From: Microvirga flavescens
GTDB lineage: Bacteria; Pseudomonadota; Alphaproteobacteria; Rhizobiales; Beijerinckiaceae
Length of the DNA: 64,000 nucleotides
Direction: 5' to 3'
Assembly: GCF_003290125.1 (NCBI RefSeq)
Contig: NZ_QMKH01000001.1
Span: forward strand, 992,001-1,056,000
In this document: positions 47,566 through 57,341 of the stretch, piece after piece
Layout: each line of letters begins with the position of its first letter
Numbering within the stretch: position 1 is the first letter of the stretch
Made by a program: the position numbers and the translations under genes
Notes under the pieces: model-generated
The model's input: only the letters and a program-made list of their open reading frames with translations
Told to the model about the DNA's origin: nothing
Database searches by the model: none

Positions 47566-48177
47566 CTAGAAAGAATAACCGACCCGCGCGCCGATATTCG
47601 TCAGGCCCCTGTTGTCGGCGCAGGAGCCGCCGTTCGAGAGGTGCTCGACGGTCGCCATCAGGCTCCAGTTAGCCGCGAGCCGCACGCCGACCGAGCCGGA
47701 TTCGCGGAACAGCGGCGAACAGCCGAGGGCGGACCGATCCGGCGGGGTATAGAAGTGGTTGCGGTCGCCATTATGGACCGCGCCGCCCAGGCTGCCTTCC
47801 ACGAAGAAGCTGGGAGTAATGTCCACCGTCCAGGTCAGGCCGGCATAGGCGAAGTTGGTATAGCCCTGGAAATTCACGCTGCCGCCCACATGCGGGCGCG
47901 GCACGAAATAGCTCGTGAACAGATCGGAGGCCGTGAAGGGCTTGGCGAAGAGGATTTCGCCGGTCAGGTTCGCGGAGGTATTGCGACCTTCCGGTCCCCA
48001 AGGATCTTCGGCGGAAAGGCCGAAGCGCAACTCGGAAACGAAGCTCGACGTGGGGGCGATGACGGCGGTCGGCTCCGCCGGGGGCGCCTGTGTCCGCTTG
48101 GCATCTGCCGCAACGGCACCGGACGCTCCGACCAACGCAATCAAAAGGCTCAGGCCTGTGATCGTGCTGGGGCGCAT
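47566..48177 (-). CDS. Acyloxyacyl hydrolase, PagL-like lipid A 3-O-deacylase
   Basis: This 203-aa outer-membrane protein has a signal peptide (residues 1-23, AVAA cleavage) and beta-barrel composition. The C-terminal catalytic motif TVEHLSNGGSCADNRGLTNI carries the PagL His-Ser pair, and the last residues GYSF end in Phe as outer-membrane barrels do. PagL removes a 3-linked acyl chain from lipid A and so remodels LPS. It stands alone. Confidence 0.85.
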   Translation of the reverse strand: MRPSTITGLSLLIALVGASGAVAADAKRTQAPPAEPTAVIAPTSSFVSELRFGLSAEDPWGPEGRNTSANLTGEILFAKPFTASDLFTSYFVPRPHVGGSVNFQGYTNFAYAGLTWTVDITPSFFVEGSLGGAVHNGDRNHFYTPPDRSALGCSPLFRESGSVGVRLAANWSLMATVEHLSNGGSCADNRGLTNIGARVGYSF

Positions 48178-48299
48178 CGCTTCCCTTCGGTGTTAAAGAA
48201 TGAATTCATGGACCCGCTCACGTTAAGGAACGGTTATCCATAAGCGGCACCTTTAAAGAACGATGGCGGGAGCGTGTCAATATGAGGTCAGCGTGACCT

Positions 48300-48491
48300 T
48301 TAGGCCGCACGCCACCAGAGCACGGCCATGATGATCACGATGGCTGTGAATTGCAGGAGAATGCGCAGGCGCATGAGCTGCTGCGAGCGGTTCGGGCTGC
48401 CGCCCCGCATCATGTTGATAAGCCCCAGAAGCAGCACGATGGCGACGCTGGCGATAGCGACGGAAACGAGGATGTTCGAGAAGCTGCTCAT
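48300..48491 (-). CDS. Small twin-transmembrane (HIG1-like) protein
   Basis: This 63-aa protein has two hydrophobic helices (VAIASVAIVLLLGLINMM and LLQFTAIVIIMAVLW) joined by a basic loop RGGSPNRSQQLMRLR, the HIG1/twin-TM pattern found in alphaproteobacteria. The ATG at 48491 is used; upstream codons to 48545 look spurious. HIG1 proteins are associated with respiratory complexes elsewhere; the role here is unknown. Confidence 0.8.
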   Translation of the reverse strand: MSSFSNILVSVAIASVAIVLLLGLINMMRGGSPNRSQQLMRLRILLQFTAIVIIMAVLWWRAA

Positions 48492-48568
48492 GGCGAGATC
48501 CTTGGACGCAGGCGACAGGGCGGGCGCGCAAGGTACGCGACTCACCGTTCGAAAACTTTCGATATAGG

Positions 48569-51076
48569 TTAATTGCGTCGCAGCAAACGCTCGAAGTAGT
48601 TCAGCTCTTCCTGCGGCCGGTTCGGGTCGCCCAGTTTACGGCGTAATTCGTCCAGAATCCGCGCCGCGTTACCGCCGCGCCCGAGCCCCGGGATCGGCCT
48701 GCCGTCAGGAGACTCGCCCCGTTCCCGCCAGGGGCGTGCCAACGGGTCGAGATTGTCCGCCTGCCCTCCGGATCGGCGGCCAGACGGGTTGCCGTTGCCG
48801 TCCTCGCCCTGATCGCCGGCCTGGTCGTTGCCCTGATCGTTGCCCTGGCCCGGCTGCATCTGCTGCGCCATGCCCTGCATGCCGCGCCGCAGGCCTTCGA
48901 GGGCGCGGCCCTGGGCTTCCACCGCCTCGCCGTCCTGGCCCTGCCCCATCGCGCTCTCGGCGTCCCGCATTGCCTGTTCGGCATCGCCGAGGCCGTCCTC
49001 GGGTTCCATGCCAAGACCGCGCATCCGGTTCTGCAAATCCTGAAGCCTGTCGCGCAGAGCCTGCTGGCGCTGCGAGAACCCTTGCATCGGATCGCCGTCC
49101 TCGTTCTCCTGACCCTGCTGCTGGCGGTTGCGCTCTCCCTGGCGCATGCGACGGTTCTGCCCGCCCTGGAAAGTGTCGTCGCGCAATTGCTGCTGCTCGC
49201 GCGCCATGTCCTCCAGATTCCGCATGGCCTGGTTCATTTCCCGCCCGAGGGGATCGGTCATGCGGCTGTCGGGCCGCACCATCTGCAGGTTTTCGAGAAT
49301 GTTGCGCAACTGGTCGAGCAGGCGCTGCGCCTCGGCCATGTCGCCGCGCCGCATGGCCTCCTGCATCTGGCGCAGCATGCGGTTGAGATCGTTCTGCGTG
49401 ATGATGCGGTCTGGCACGCGCTGGTTCTGCTGCGCTTTCGGATCCTGCTGCTGCAGGCGCTGGGCGAACTCGCGCAGGAATTTATCCATCGCCTGACGCA
49501 GTTGCTGGGTCAGGCGGTTGATCTCCTCATCGGGCGCGCCGCGCTCGATGGCCTCGCGCAATTGGTCCTGCGCGGCGCGAAGGTCGCGTTCCGCTTCGCT
49601 CAAATTGCCGTCCTCGATCTGTACCGCCATCGTCCAGAGCCAGTCGGCGATGTCGATCAGTTCCGCATCGGTCCTTGCCCGTCGCAGACGTTGTGCTGCG
49701 GTGCGCAGGCCGATGAAGACGCCCCATTGCGGCGTGTAGACATCGGGTGCGATCAACAGGGTATCGAGCGCGGTCTGAACCCGCCTGCGGTCATCGGGCG
49801 CGAGAACGAGCAGGCTGCGCTGCTCCACCAGGGCCTTGGCGAGCGGATTGCTGAAGGCACGCTGCGGCAGCCTGAACTCGATGGCCTCGCTCGTCGCTTC
49901 CTGGCCGGCATCATCCTTCACGCGCAGCTTCAGCTTCACGCGCGCGCCGGCCCAGGGGTGCTCCGTCAGATCGACGACGGAGCGGGTTTCTGTGCCATCC
50001 GGCGCCGGGAGCGACAGGGTGATCTGCGGAGCCGGCACGAGCGAGCGGCCCTTTATGTCCGCCTTTTCGACAAGGCCTTCGATGGAAGAAATTCCGTAAT
50101 CATCCTTGCCCTTATAGGCGAGGGTGAACGTGCCGCGGGCGTTGACCTCGGGCTGTCCCGTAAAGGCAATCTCCGGGGGGCTGTCAGGCACCGCTTCCAC
50201 GATGAGGCGCATCGCATGAGAAAAGCCCGTTTTCACGGAGAGTTCGGCGCCGCCGTCAAGCGTGAAACGCTGCTCGCGCAAATCCTGACGCCTCGTCGCG
50301 GTTTCCGGCAGCGGGGTGAGACCGCGCTCGGGTTTGACGGTGGCTTCGCCGTCGCCCGCGATTCGAATGACGATGGTCGATCTCACCGGTGCGCGGAGGC
50401 GTTGCTCGCCCTGCGACAGGTCGATCATCAGCGGCGGCAGGCGCGTGTAGAGCGGCGGGTCGATCCACCCATCGACCCGGAAAGCGGTGCTGCGCGGGCT
50501 GGGCGCGCGCCAGTCGAACGCGGCTTTCAGCCTCTCACCGATCTCGGGCCCGGCGACGAAGGCGCTGGCGGCAACAGTCAAAAGGCCCGCCGCGCGCAAA
50601 GCCAGGCGATCGCGCCGGGGCATGTCGGGGCGGGGGGCGGCGACACGAAGGCGATCAAGCGCCGCCGCGGCGCGCTTGCGGTGCAATTCCCACAGAGCCG
50701 CCGTTCCGGGATCGTCCGTTCCTGTGGCAAGGTGATCGTCGAGGGCGCGCGCAGGGCCGTGCGGCAGGCCGGAATCCCGGTCGAGCCGGTCAAGCGCCTC
50801 CGCCCGCCGCGCCCGATGCAATCGGAGCAGCCGCCAGAACGAGGCGAGAAGCGCAAGTCCGAACAGCCCGACGCCGAGCATGCGAACGAGCGGCGTCACC
50901 TCAAACCACAGGCCGAGCCAGGAGACGGTGAGAAAGACGCCGATCACGGCGAGCGGCAGCCACAGGGCGGGCCAGGCTTTTTCCCACCACAGGGCCAGGC
51001 GTGCGCGCAGGACAAGGCCTTCAAGCCGCTCTTGAAGATGACCTTGCTCGGGGATCGGCCCTGGGCCTTCGGTCAT
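48569..51076 (-). CDS. TIGR02302 family large membrane protein
   Basis: This 835-aa protein has two membrane segments near the N-terminus (about residues 32-85), a long periplasmic-type mixed region, and a C-terminal part extremely rich in Gln, Arg, Met and Gly (from about 560) with coiled-coil character (QRQQALRDRLQDLQNRMRGL). This arrangement and the GRPIPGLGRGGNAARILDEL end match the TIGR02302 family, specific to alphaproteobacteria and of unknown function. The ATG at 51076 is preferred; an upstream extension to 51220 lacks pattern. Confidence 0.88.
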   Translation of the reverse strand: MTEGPGPIPEQGHLQERLEGLVLRARLALWWEKAWPALWLPLAVIGVFLTVSWLGLWFEVTPLVRMLGVGLFGLALLASFWRLLRLHRARRAEALDRLDRDSGLPHGPARALDDHLATGTDDPGTAALWELHRKRAAAALDRLRVAAPRPDMPRRDRLALRAAGLLTVAASAFVAGPEIGERLKAAFDWRAPSPRSTAFRVDGWIDPPLYTRLPPLMIDLSQGEQRLRAPVRSTIVIRIAGDGEATVKPERGLTPLPETATRRQDLREQRFTLDGGAELSVKTGFSHAMRLIVEAVPDSPPEIAFTGQPEVNARGTFTLAYKGKDDYGISSIEGLVEKADIKGRSLVPAPQITLSLPAPDGTETRSVVDLTEHPWAGARVKLKLRVKDDAGQEATSEAIEFRLPQRAFSNPLAKALVEQRSLLVLAPDDRRRVQTALDTLLIAPDVYTPQWGVFIGLRTAAQRLRRARTDAELIDIADWLWTMAVQIEDGNLSEAERDLRAAQDQLREAIERGAPDEEINRLTQQLRQAMDKFLREFAQRLQQQDPKAQQNQRVPDRIITQNDLNRMLRQMQEAMRRGDMAEAQRLLDQLRNILENLQMVRPDSRMTDPLGREMNQAMRNLEDMAREQQQLRDDTFQGGQNRRMRQGERNRQQQGQENEDGDPMQGFSQRQQALRDRLQDLQNRMRGLGMEPEDGLGDAEQAMRDAESAMGQGQDGEAVEAQGRALEGLRRGMQGMAQQMQPGQGNDQGNDQAGDQGEDGNGNPSGRRSGGQADNLDPLARPWRERGESPDGRPIPGLGRGGNAARILDELRRKLGDPNRPQEELNYFERLLRRN

Positions 51077-51375
51077 GCCGTACAACTCCTGCCGCGCTGA
51101 CTTTCCGCGGGGCGCGTCTCCAAAAAACAGCCCTCCGGAACCAACGCTAACACGGAAGGCCCGGATGAGGGAGCAAAGTCTGCCGATCAAATCTCTGTCA
51201 ACGCGGCACTCGGGAGACATGGCTGAATGCTCCCGAAAGTTCCGTGTGCGAGCGCGAAGTTGTTCAGAACCGCAGGTTCATGTCCTCCGGCCTGCGCTTG
51301 CTCTGAAGGAGGAGGAGGATTAATAAATCCAACTTGGTACGTAATATCGTTTCTTGTCATTCCAAAGGTGATTTC
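51077..51375. other. Divergent control region between TIGR02302 and RTX protein 1
   Basis: 299 bp without a gene separate the divergent starts. It holds an AT-rich stretch with TAATATCGTTT at 51342-51352, similar to a sequence before the second RTX gene. GAAGGAGGAGGAGGAT at about 51306 is purine-rich but too far from the ATG to be its ribosome site. Confidence 0.45.
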
Positions 51376-53190
51376 ATGGCGAGGCTATCAAGGGGCGCGA
51401 CATTCAGCATGTTCGCCGACAACGGCAGCATGACCAAGCTGGCAGACGGCACTTATCTTGCAGTTTGGAGCACCACCTCGCCTGCTGATGGAGGCGCCAT
51501 CTACGGCCAGGTCTTCAATGCCGACGGGTCGAAGAAGGGCGGCCAGCTCACGATTGTCTCGGATGCGACGGCCTCCTTCAGCGACGTCAGCGTTGCCGCG
51601 CTGAAGGGAATCGATGCCGGCAAGTCCATCGTCACCTGGATGCAGGGCGGACAGATCAAGAAGCTTGTTCTCGACGCGAGCTTTACAGGCGGCACCGTGG
51701 AGACCGTTGATTGGGCCGGCCTGATTTCCGAAAAAACTCCCAAGGTTTATGCCCTGGACGACGGCGGTTATTCCATCGTGTACCAGGGAACGCGGGAGAT
51801 GACTGACTCCCCCAATCAGGCCTGGTATGGATATCACACAGTCACGACAACTGTGGACGACGGTCTGCTCTCTCCCGACGATGTGCATCACGCATCGACG
51901 ATCCTGACGAACAACGAGCAGGTTCTGATCTACGCGAACGCTGCGGGTGATCTTCAGGTTGAAACGGCTTTGGGGTTCACCATCATCGATCGCGTGGCGA
52001 CCGATGCGAATGTTCACCACGCGGTCACTGCTCTCGCCGGCGGAAAGTTCGTCGTGACCTGGCAGGACGTGAATGCGGGCACCGCCGTCATCAACGCGCA
52101 GTTCTTCGACGCCAGCCATAGTAAGAGTGGCAGCGTTCTCACTTTCGCCAAACCGGCCGGCACGATTCTCGATACGAAGATCTCGCAGCTATCGGATGGA
52201 ACTCTGGCGCTTCTCGTCACCACCGATTCCTACGGCGACAAGAACGTCTATGCCGCGACCTACACGGCGGACGGTCAGCCTCTGGTCGGTCTGACATCGG
52301 TCGGCGCGAACACCTCGGGCGACCAGATGGACGCCTCCATCGTTCCGCTCGCCGGTGGATCCTTCGCTGTCGCTTGGGAATACGCGTCGCCTTACGAAGG
52401 GTCCAAGTTCTTCACCGAAGTGTTCAATCCGGTTCCCCTCTGGACGGGCACGGGTGGGGCCGACACGCACGCCGGCACGCAGAATGACGACGACATGGAT
52501 GGGCTGGCCGGCAACGACTATCTCATGGGTCTTGGCGGCAACGATTCGATCATCGGCGGTGACGGCAGCGACACGCTCGACGGCGGCGACGGCATGGACA
52601 CATTGGTCGGTGGCAATGGCGACGATGTGTTCTACATGACGCCGGGTGACGCGATCATTGAGACCGCCGGCGGCGGCCGCGATACGATCATCGTCGGCTA
52701 CAGCGCGTCCCTCGGCAACGACACGCAAGTCGAGATTCTCAAGGCGGCGGCTGGAACCGCGCCGCTGACGCTTGGCGGCGCCAACATGAACGACACGATC
52801 ATCGGTAATTCCGGCGCCAACCGGATTTCCGGCGGCACCGGTAACGACGTGCTCACCGGCGGCAAGGGCAAGGACACGTTCGTGTTCGACACCAGGCCGG
52901 TCAAGAAGCTGAATGTCGATGTCATCAAGGACTTCAACGCGAAGGACGATACCATCGCCCTCTCGCGCACCATCTTCACCAAAGTCGGCAAGGTCGGCAC
53001 GTTGAAGAAGAACGCTTTCTGGATCGGCGACAAGGCGCATGATGCGGACGATCGCATCATCGTCACCAAGAAAGGCAAGGTTCTTTACGACGTTGACGGT
53101 ACGGGCAAGAAGGCCGCTGTCGAGATCGCGACCCTCGAGAAGGTCAAGGTCAGCACGATAACCTACAAGGACTTTCTCATCTTCGCCTGA
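51376..53190 (+). CDS. RTX-type calcium-binding repeat protein 1 (secreted)
   Basis: This 604-aa protein has no signal peptide, fitting type I secretion. Residues 1-370 form a beta-rich region with repeating units like DGTYLAVWST and GGKFVVTWQDVNAG. Residues about 374-421 hold RTX nonapeptides (GLGGNDSIIGGDGSDTLDGG) and a second short block lies near 478-505 (GGTGNDVLTGGKGKD). The C-terminal about 60 residues (FWIGDKAHDADDRII, DVDGTGKKAAVEIATL) are shared with the second RTX protein and probably contain the secretion signal. No type I transporter gene is in the window. Start at ATG 51376 rather than TTG 51334. Confidence 0.88.
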   Translation: MARLSRGATFSMFADNGSMTKLADGTYLAVWSTTSPADGGAIYGQVFNADGSKKGGQLTIVSDATASFSDVSVAALKGIDAGKSIVTWMQGGQIKKLVLDASFTGGTVETVDWAGLISEKTPKVYALDDGGYSIVYQGTREMTDSPNQAWYGYHTVTTTVDDGLLSPDDVHHASTILTNNEQVLIYANAAGDLQVETALGFTIIDRVATDANVHHAVTALAGGKFVVTWQDVNAGTAVINAQFFDASHSKSGSVLTFAKPAGTILDTKISQLSDGTLALLVTTDSYGDKNVYAATYTADGQPLVGLTSVGANTSGDQMDASIVPLAGGSFAVAWEYASPYEGSKFFTEVFNPVPLWTGTGGADTHAGTQNDDDMDGLAGNDYLMGLGGNDSIIGGDGSDTLDGGDGMDTLVGGNGDDVFYMTPGDAIIETAGGGRDTIIVGYSASLGNDTQVEILKAAAGTAPLTLGGANMNDTIIGNSGANRISGGTGNDVLTGGKGKDTFVFDTRPVKKLNVDVIKDFNAKDDTIALSRTIFTKVGKVGTLKKNAFWIGDKAHDADDRIIVTKKGKVLYDVDGTGKKAAVEIATLEKVKVSTITYKDFLIFA

Positions 53191-53202
53191 GTGTGAGAAC
53201 GC

Positions 53203-53236
53203 AAAAACCCCGGCAAGGATTTGCCGGGGTTTTTTG
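53203..53236. terminator. Bidirectional terminator between RTX protein 1 and lysA
   Basis: CCCCGGCAA and TTGCCGGGG form a perfect 9-bp stem with a 3-nt-like GGA loop, flanked by AAAAA on the left and TTTTTT on the right. It serves the convergent RTX gene and lysA. Confidence 0.9.
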
Positions 53237-53263
53237 TAGCACCATTGCGAGGCGTCTTGAATC

Positions 53264-54532
53264 TCAGGTGAGCCAGCCCGGCAACCGATCGAGGCCGATC
53301 AGCTCCTCGTAAGTCTGGCGCGGCCTGACCACCGCGTGCTCTCCACCTTTCACCAGAACTTCCGGAACAAGACGGCGCGTGTTGTAGGTCGTCGCCTGCA
53401 CGGCGCCATACGCGCCGGCGGTCATGACGACGAGGAGGTCGCCGGCCTTCACGGCGGGCATGTCGCGCGCGAGCGCCAGGTAATCGCCCGTTTCGCAAAC
53501 GGGGCCGACCACATCGGCGACGATGTGGGTCGCGTTGCGGCCGGGTTCGATGACGGGCTTGATGTCGTGATGCGCGTCATAGAGCGTCGGGCGGATCAGA
53601 TCGTTCATCGCCGCGTCGACGATGACGAAGGTTCGGTCCGCGCCTTCCTTCACATAGATCACCTGCGTGACGAGAACGCCCGCGTTGCCGGCGATGAGGC
53701 GGCCCATTTCGAAAACGAGCTTCAGGCCGAGACCGCGCGTGTGGCGCTTGACGATGTCCGCGTAGGCCTGCGGATCCGGCGGGGGCTCGTTGTCTTCCCG
53801 GTAAGGCACGCCGAGGCCGCCGCCGAGATCGATGTGATGGAGCTTGTGACCATCCGCCATCAGATCGCGCGCGAGTTCCGCGAGAAGCGCCGTTGCGTTG
53901 TCGAAGGGCGAAAGATCCGTGATCTGGCTGCCGATGTGCATGTCGACGCCGGTGACCTGCAGTCCCTTCAGCCTCGCCGCGTGGGCGTAGACCTCGCGGG
54001 CGCGGGCAATGGGAATGCCGAACTTGTTCTCTGACTTTCCAGTCGAGATCTTCTTGTGCGTCTTGGCGTCCACATCCGGGTTGATGCGGATCGAGACCGG
54101 CGCGCGCACGCCTTTCGAAAGAGCGACTTCGGAGAGAGCTTCGAGCTCGGGCTCCGATTCCACGTTGAAGCACAGAATACCGCTGTCGAGCGCCAGAGCC
54201 ATTTCCGACTTCGTCTTGCCGACGCCGGAGAACACGATCCGCTCACCCGGCACGCCAGCGGCGAGGGCCCGGCGCAATTCGCCCTCCGAAACGATGTCCA
54301 TGCCGGCCCCGAGGCGCGCGAGGGTCGCCAGCACAGCCTGGTTGGAATTCGCCTTCATGGCGTAGCAGACAAGAGCGTCCGTATCGGCGAACGCTTCCGT
54401 CAGCACACGGTAGTGCCGCTCCAGCGTGGCGCTGGAATAGCAGTAGAACGGCGTGCCGATCTGCTGCGCGATCCGCCGAACATCGACATCCTCGGCGTGC
54501 ATGACGCCGTTCCGGTAGGCAAAGTGGTGCAT
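53264..54532 (-). CDS. lysA: Diaminopimelate decarboxylase
   Basis: This 422-aa PLP enzyme makes lysine from meso-diaminopimelate. The PLP lysine is Lys60 in CYAMKANSNQ. HIDLGGGLGVPY, the active-site CETGDYLA (Cys donated across the dimer) and GAYGAVQATTYN are all present. lptM lies 21 bp upstream on the same strand, the usual lptM-lysA pairing. Confidence 0.97.
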   Translation of the reverse strand: MHHFAYRNGVMHAEDVDVRRIAQQIGTPFYCYSSATLERHYRVLTEAFADTDALVCYAMKANSNQAVLATLARLGAGMDIVSEGELRRALAAGVPGERIVFSGVGKTKSEMALALDSGILCFNVESEPELEALSEVALSKGVRAPVSIRINPDVDAKTHKKISTGKSENKFGIPIARAREVYAHAARLKGLQVTGVDMHIGSQITDLSPFDNATALLAELARDLMADGHKLHHIDLGGGLGVPYREDNEPPPDPQAYADIVKRHTRGLGLKLVFEMGRLIAGNAGVLVTQVIYVKEGADRTFVIVDAAMNDLIRPTLYDAHHDIKPVIEPGRNATHIVADVVGPVCETGDYLALARDMPAVKAGDLLVVMTAGAYGAVQATTYNTRRLVPEVLVKGGEHAVVRPRQTYEELIGLDRLPGWLT

Positions 54533-54553
54533 GAGACGGGCCGTCGGCGACGA

Positions 54554-54802
54554 TTACAGGATCGGATCGAGAATGAACTGCGATTTCGGAATCGTGTAGC
54601 CGCGTTTGGGGTTGTGTTTGGGCGTGCCGACGGGCGAGGGCAGCACGCTTTCGTCGTCGCTTTCCTGGGTGGTCTGCTGAGCCTTCGGCGCGGACGGGTC
54701 CGGCGGAGCCTCGGGCGCACCACGGCGGCCGCAGGCAGTCAGGGTCAGGGCAACGGCTCCCGCGATAAGGGCAACGCGGAGAAAAGGCAGGTCAGGCAAC
54801 AT
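54554..54802 (-). CDS. lptM: LPS translocon maturation chaperone LptM (lipoprotein)
   Basis: This 82-aa small lipoprotein has a signal peptide and lipobox LTAC (Cys24) followed by GRRGAPEAPP, and a C-terminal RGYTIPKSQFILDPIL. It was formerly called YifL. In E. coli LptM helps LptD fold at the outer membrane. The ATG at 54802 is used; a TTG just before it is less likely. It precedes lysA, as in many proteobacteria. Confidence 0.85.
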   Translation of the reverse strand: MLPDLPFLRVALIAGAVALTLTACGRRGAPEAPPDPSAPKAQQTTQESDDESVLPSPVGTPKHNPKRGYTIPKSQFILDPIL

Positions 54803-54969
54803 CAAGACACTCCGAAAGTGGCCGCACCATAGCGGGAAGCGAAGGGCGAGGCGAGGGGGGAAAATGTCAGGCCCGATCTTGAGGGCTCTCCATTTGGAGG
54901 GGGTGCAAGATCTTTGCGATAATATATCGTTTTTGCAAGCAGCCCCCTTCAGCCCATCAGAGGATTCTT

Positions 54970-57183
54970 ATGAGCACTCCCATTCCCTACGGCCACGAGA
55001 TGGCCTTCAACCCGGACGCTCCCGGCAGCAGGCAGATCGGCGTGAAGATCCAGGCTCTCCTCACGGGCGAGTATGTGGGCGTCTGGGCTGACGAAAGCTC
55101 GGGAACCTCGCAGATCAAGGTTCAGCTCTTCTATGCTGGCGGTGTCCGCAGGGATGCCGCCTCCATCACGATCCCTGTTCCGGAGGAAGATGCCGGCGCC
55201 GTCCGTACCAAGCCGGCCGTGACGATGCTCGCCGACGGCAACTTCATCGTGACCTGGGAACAAAAGAACACGGATGGTTCTTCGAGCATTCGGGGCAGCA
55301 TCTTCGATCCGAACGGCAACATCATCGACCTGAACCGAAACGGAAGGGTGGATGATGAAATCGTCATCGCTTCTGCCACTCCCGGCCCTTCGATCAATTT
55401 TTCCAATCCCTCGATTATCGCCTTAAGCAACGGCGACTTCGTGGTTTTCTACACGGATATTGGCGCGGGGTCCGTCGTGGCGGGGGTCTTCAGTCCCACC
55501 GGGGAGCCGAGGCCGGGCTTCCACGCTGCTGGCGGGGGGGACAATGCGATGGGGCTGGCGCTGCCCGGCGGCAAGTTCGCCGTTTTCTACAACGAGGGAA
55601 GCACGCTCGATTACAAGATCTATACGGCGACCGGCGTGAACGAGACCCCCGGTCACAGCGCCCTGACGAACCGGATCAAAAGCGGTTCCAAGGTCAGCCT
55701 GACGACCCTCGAGGACGGCCGGCTGGTCGCCGTCTGGACGGAGACGAGCGGCGATGCGAGCGGCAGCTGCATCAAGGCGATGGTTTTCAATGCCGACGGG
55801 TCGCCCTCCGGGAGCGGTGCCATCCTTGTCAACGGCATTGAGGAGGGCGACGAATATGCACCCTCCGTCATCGCTCTCAACGGCGGCTTCCTGGTCAGCT
55901 ATGTCAGCAGGAAGGTGCTTGATAGCGGAAAGACGCAGGAAAATGTCTACCTCGCTGAATTCAAGGGCGACCTGACGCGGCGGGGGGACGACTTCCTCGC
56001 CAGCACGACCGGCGGCGACAAGATCGAGCGCCCGGGCACGGCCCTGGTAAAGATGCTGGACGGGCGCATCATCGTGGCCTGGGACCAGGTCGATGCCAAC
56101 CTCGATGGGGAGGGCGAGCCCACCGGAGATACGGGCGAGATCTATTATCATATCTACGATTACCGCCTCGGCGGGCCGATCTCGGGCACCGATGGCGACA
56201 ACAACCTCGTCGGCAGCATTTATGACGACATCATCTCCGGCAAGAAGGGCAACGACTATCTCCTGGGACAGTCCGGAAACGACACGCTCTATGGCGAGCT
56301 CGGTGATGACCGGCTCGACGGCGGCGCCGGCGCGGACCATCTCGAGGGCGGTCTTGGCAACGACACCTATGAGGTCGATTCAGCCGACACGATCGTCGAA
56401 CGGGCGAATGAGGGGTATGATACGGTCGTCGCGTCCTTCGATTTCACGCTCCAGGACAACATCGAAGCCTTGACCGCGAAAAGCGGTTCGGCAGCGGTCC
56501 GGCTGACAGGCAACGCCGGCGCCAACACGATCACCGGCAACGAACTGGCGAACATCATCGACGGCAAGGGCGGCGCGGATCTGATGGCTGGCGGCTTCGG
56601 CGACGATACTTATTCCGTCGACAATGCCGGCGATATCGTCTCCGAGAATTTCGGGGCGGGCATCGATACGATCCTCACGATCACGAGCTATACGCTGTCG
56701 GCGAATGTGGAGAATCTCACGGGCCAGGGATCGACGGCGCTGACGCTGCGCGGCAACGAACTCGCCAACCAGATTGTCGGAGGTAACGGCAACGACAAGC
56801 TCTATGGCGGCCTCGGGAAGGACGTTCTCAAGGGTGGCAAAGGCAAGGACATTTTTGTTCTCGATGCGCCGCTGAACAAGTCGAAGGCCAATGTGAAGTC
56901 CCTTGCCGATTTCAACGTGAAGGACGACGGCATCTGGCTTGAGAACGCGATCTTCACCAAGCTCGGAAAGAAGGGTACCGAGAAGAAGCCGCTGCAGCTC
57001 TCGAAGGACGCGTTCTGGATCGGCACCAAGGCGCACGATGCAAGCGACCGCATCATTTTCGACGTCAAGAAGGGCAACCTCTATTACGACGAGGACGGAA
57101 CGGGGAAGAAGGCCGCCATCCTGATCGCGACTTTGCCGAAGAAGCTCACCACGATTTCCGAGAAGGATTTCTTCATCGTCTGA
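54970..57183 (+). CDS. RTX-type calcium-binding repeat protein 2 (secreted)
   Basis: This 737-aa protein is a relative of the RTX protein 3.5 kb to the left. Residues 1-400 form beta units (DGNFIVTWEQKNTDGSSSI, DGRLVAVWTETSGD). RTX nonapeptides occur near 408-470 (LGDDRLDGGAGADHLEGG), with further modules around 515-600 (DTYSVDNAGDIVSENFGAG) and 604-631. The C-terminus FWIGTKAHDASDRII and DEDGTGKKAAILIATL matches the first protein, indicating a common type I secretion signal. No signal peptide. A strong terminator follows. Confidence 0.9.
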   Translation: MSTPIPYGHEMAFNPDAPGSRQIGVKIQALLTGEYVGVWADESSGTSQIKVQLFYAGGVRRDAASITIPVPEEDAGAVRTKPAVTMLADGNFIVTWEQKNTDGSSSIRGSIFDPNGNIIDLNRNGRVDDEIVIASATPGPSINFSNPSIIALSNGDFVVFYTDIGAGSVVAGVFSPTGEPRPGFHAAGGGDNAMGLALPGGKFAVFYNEGSTLDYKIYTATGVNETPGHSALTNRIKSGSKVSLTTLEDGRLVAVWTETSGDASGSCIKAMVFNADGSPSGSGAILVNGIEEGDEYAPSVIALNGGFLVSYVSRKVLDSGKTQENVYLAEFKGDLTRRGDDFLASTTGGDKIERPGTALVKMLDGRIIVAWDQVDANLDGEGEPTGDTGEIYYHIYDYRLGGPISGTDGDNNLVGSIYDDIISGKKGNDYLLGQSGNDTLYGELGDDRLDGGAGADHLEGGLGNDTYEVDSADTIVERANEGYDTVVASFDFTLQDNIEALTAKSGSAAVRLTGNAGANTITGNELANIIDGKGGADLMAGGFGDDTYSVDNAGDIVSENFGAGIDTILTITSYTLSANVENLTGQGSTALTLRGNELANQIVGGNGNDKLYGGLGKDVLKGGKGKDIFVLDAPLNKSKANVKSLADFNVKDDGIWLENAIFTKLGKKGTEKKPLQLSKDAFWIGTKAHDASDRIIFDVKKGNLYYDEDGTGKKAAILIATLPKKLTTISEKDFFIV

Positions 57184-57211
57184 GTGGGCTCATTGCTCGA
57201 TCGAAGTCGAT

Positions 57212-57242
57212 AACCTCGCCGCCGCAAGCGGCGAGGTTTTTT
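57212..57242 (+). terminator. Terminator after RTX protein 2
   Basis: CCTCGCCGC and GCGGCGAGG pair over 9 bp around a CGCAA loop (57214-57236), followed by TTTTTT. It is a textbook intrinsic terminator. Confidence 0.9.
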
Positions 57243-57341
57243 GTTGGCCTGCGGGATGGCCGAGGTTCCTCGCCAAGTCGTGTACGAGGCGGACCGCTTT
57301 AGGGGCTTGAGGTCTTGCCTGAAACGCGCGACATCGGCGGC

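Noticed and set aside
49082-51100. 672-codon plus-strand frame opposite the TIGR02302 gene
   Set aside because: The minus-strand gene has clear family features; the opposite frame is His/Arg-rich antisense without domains.
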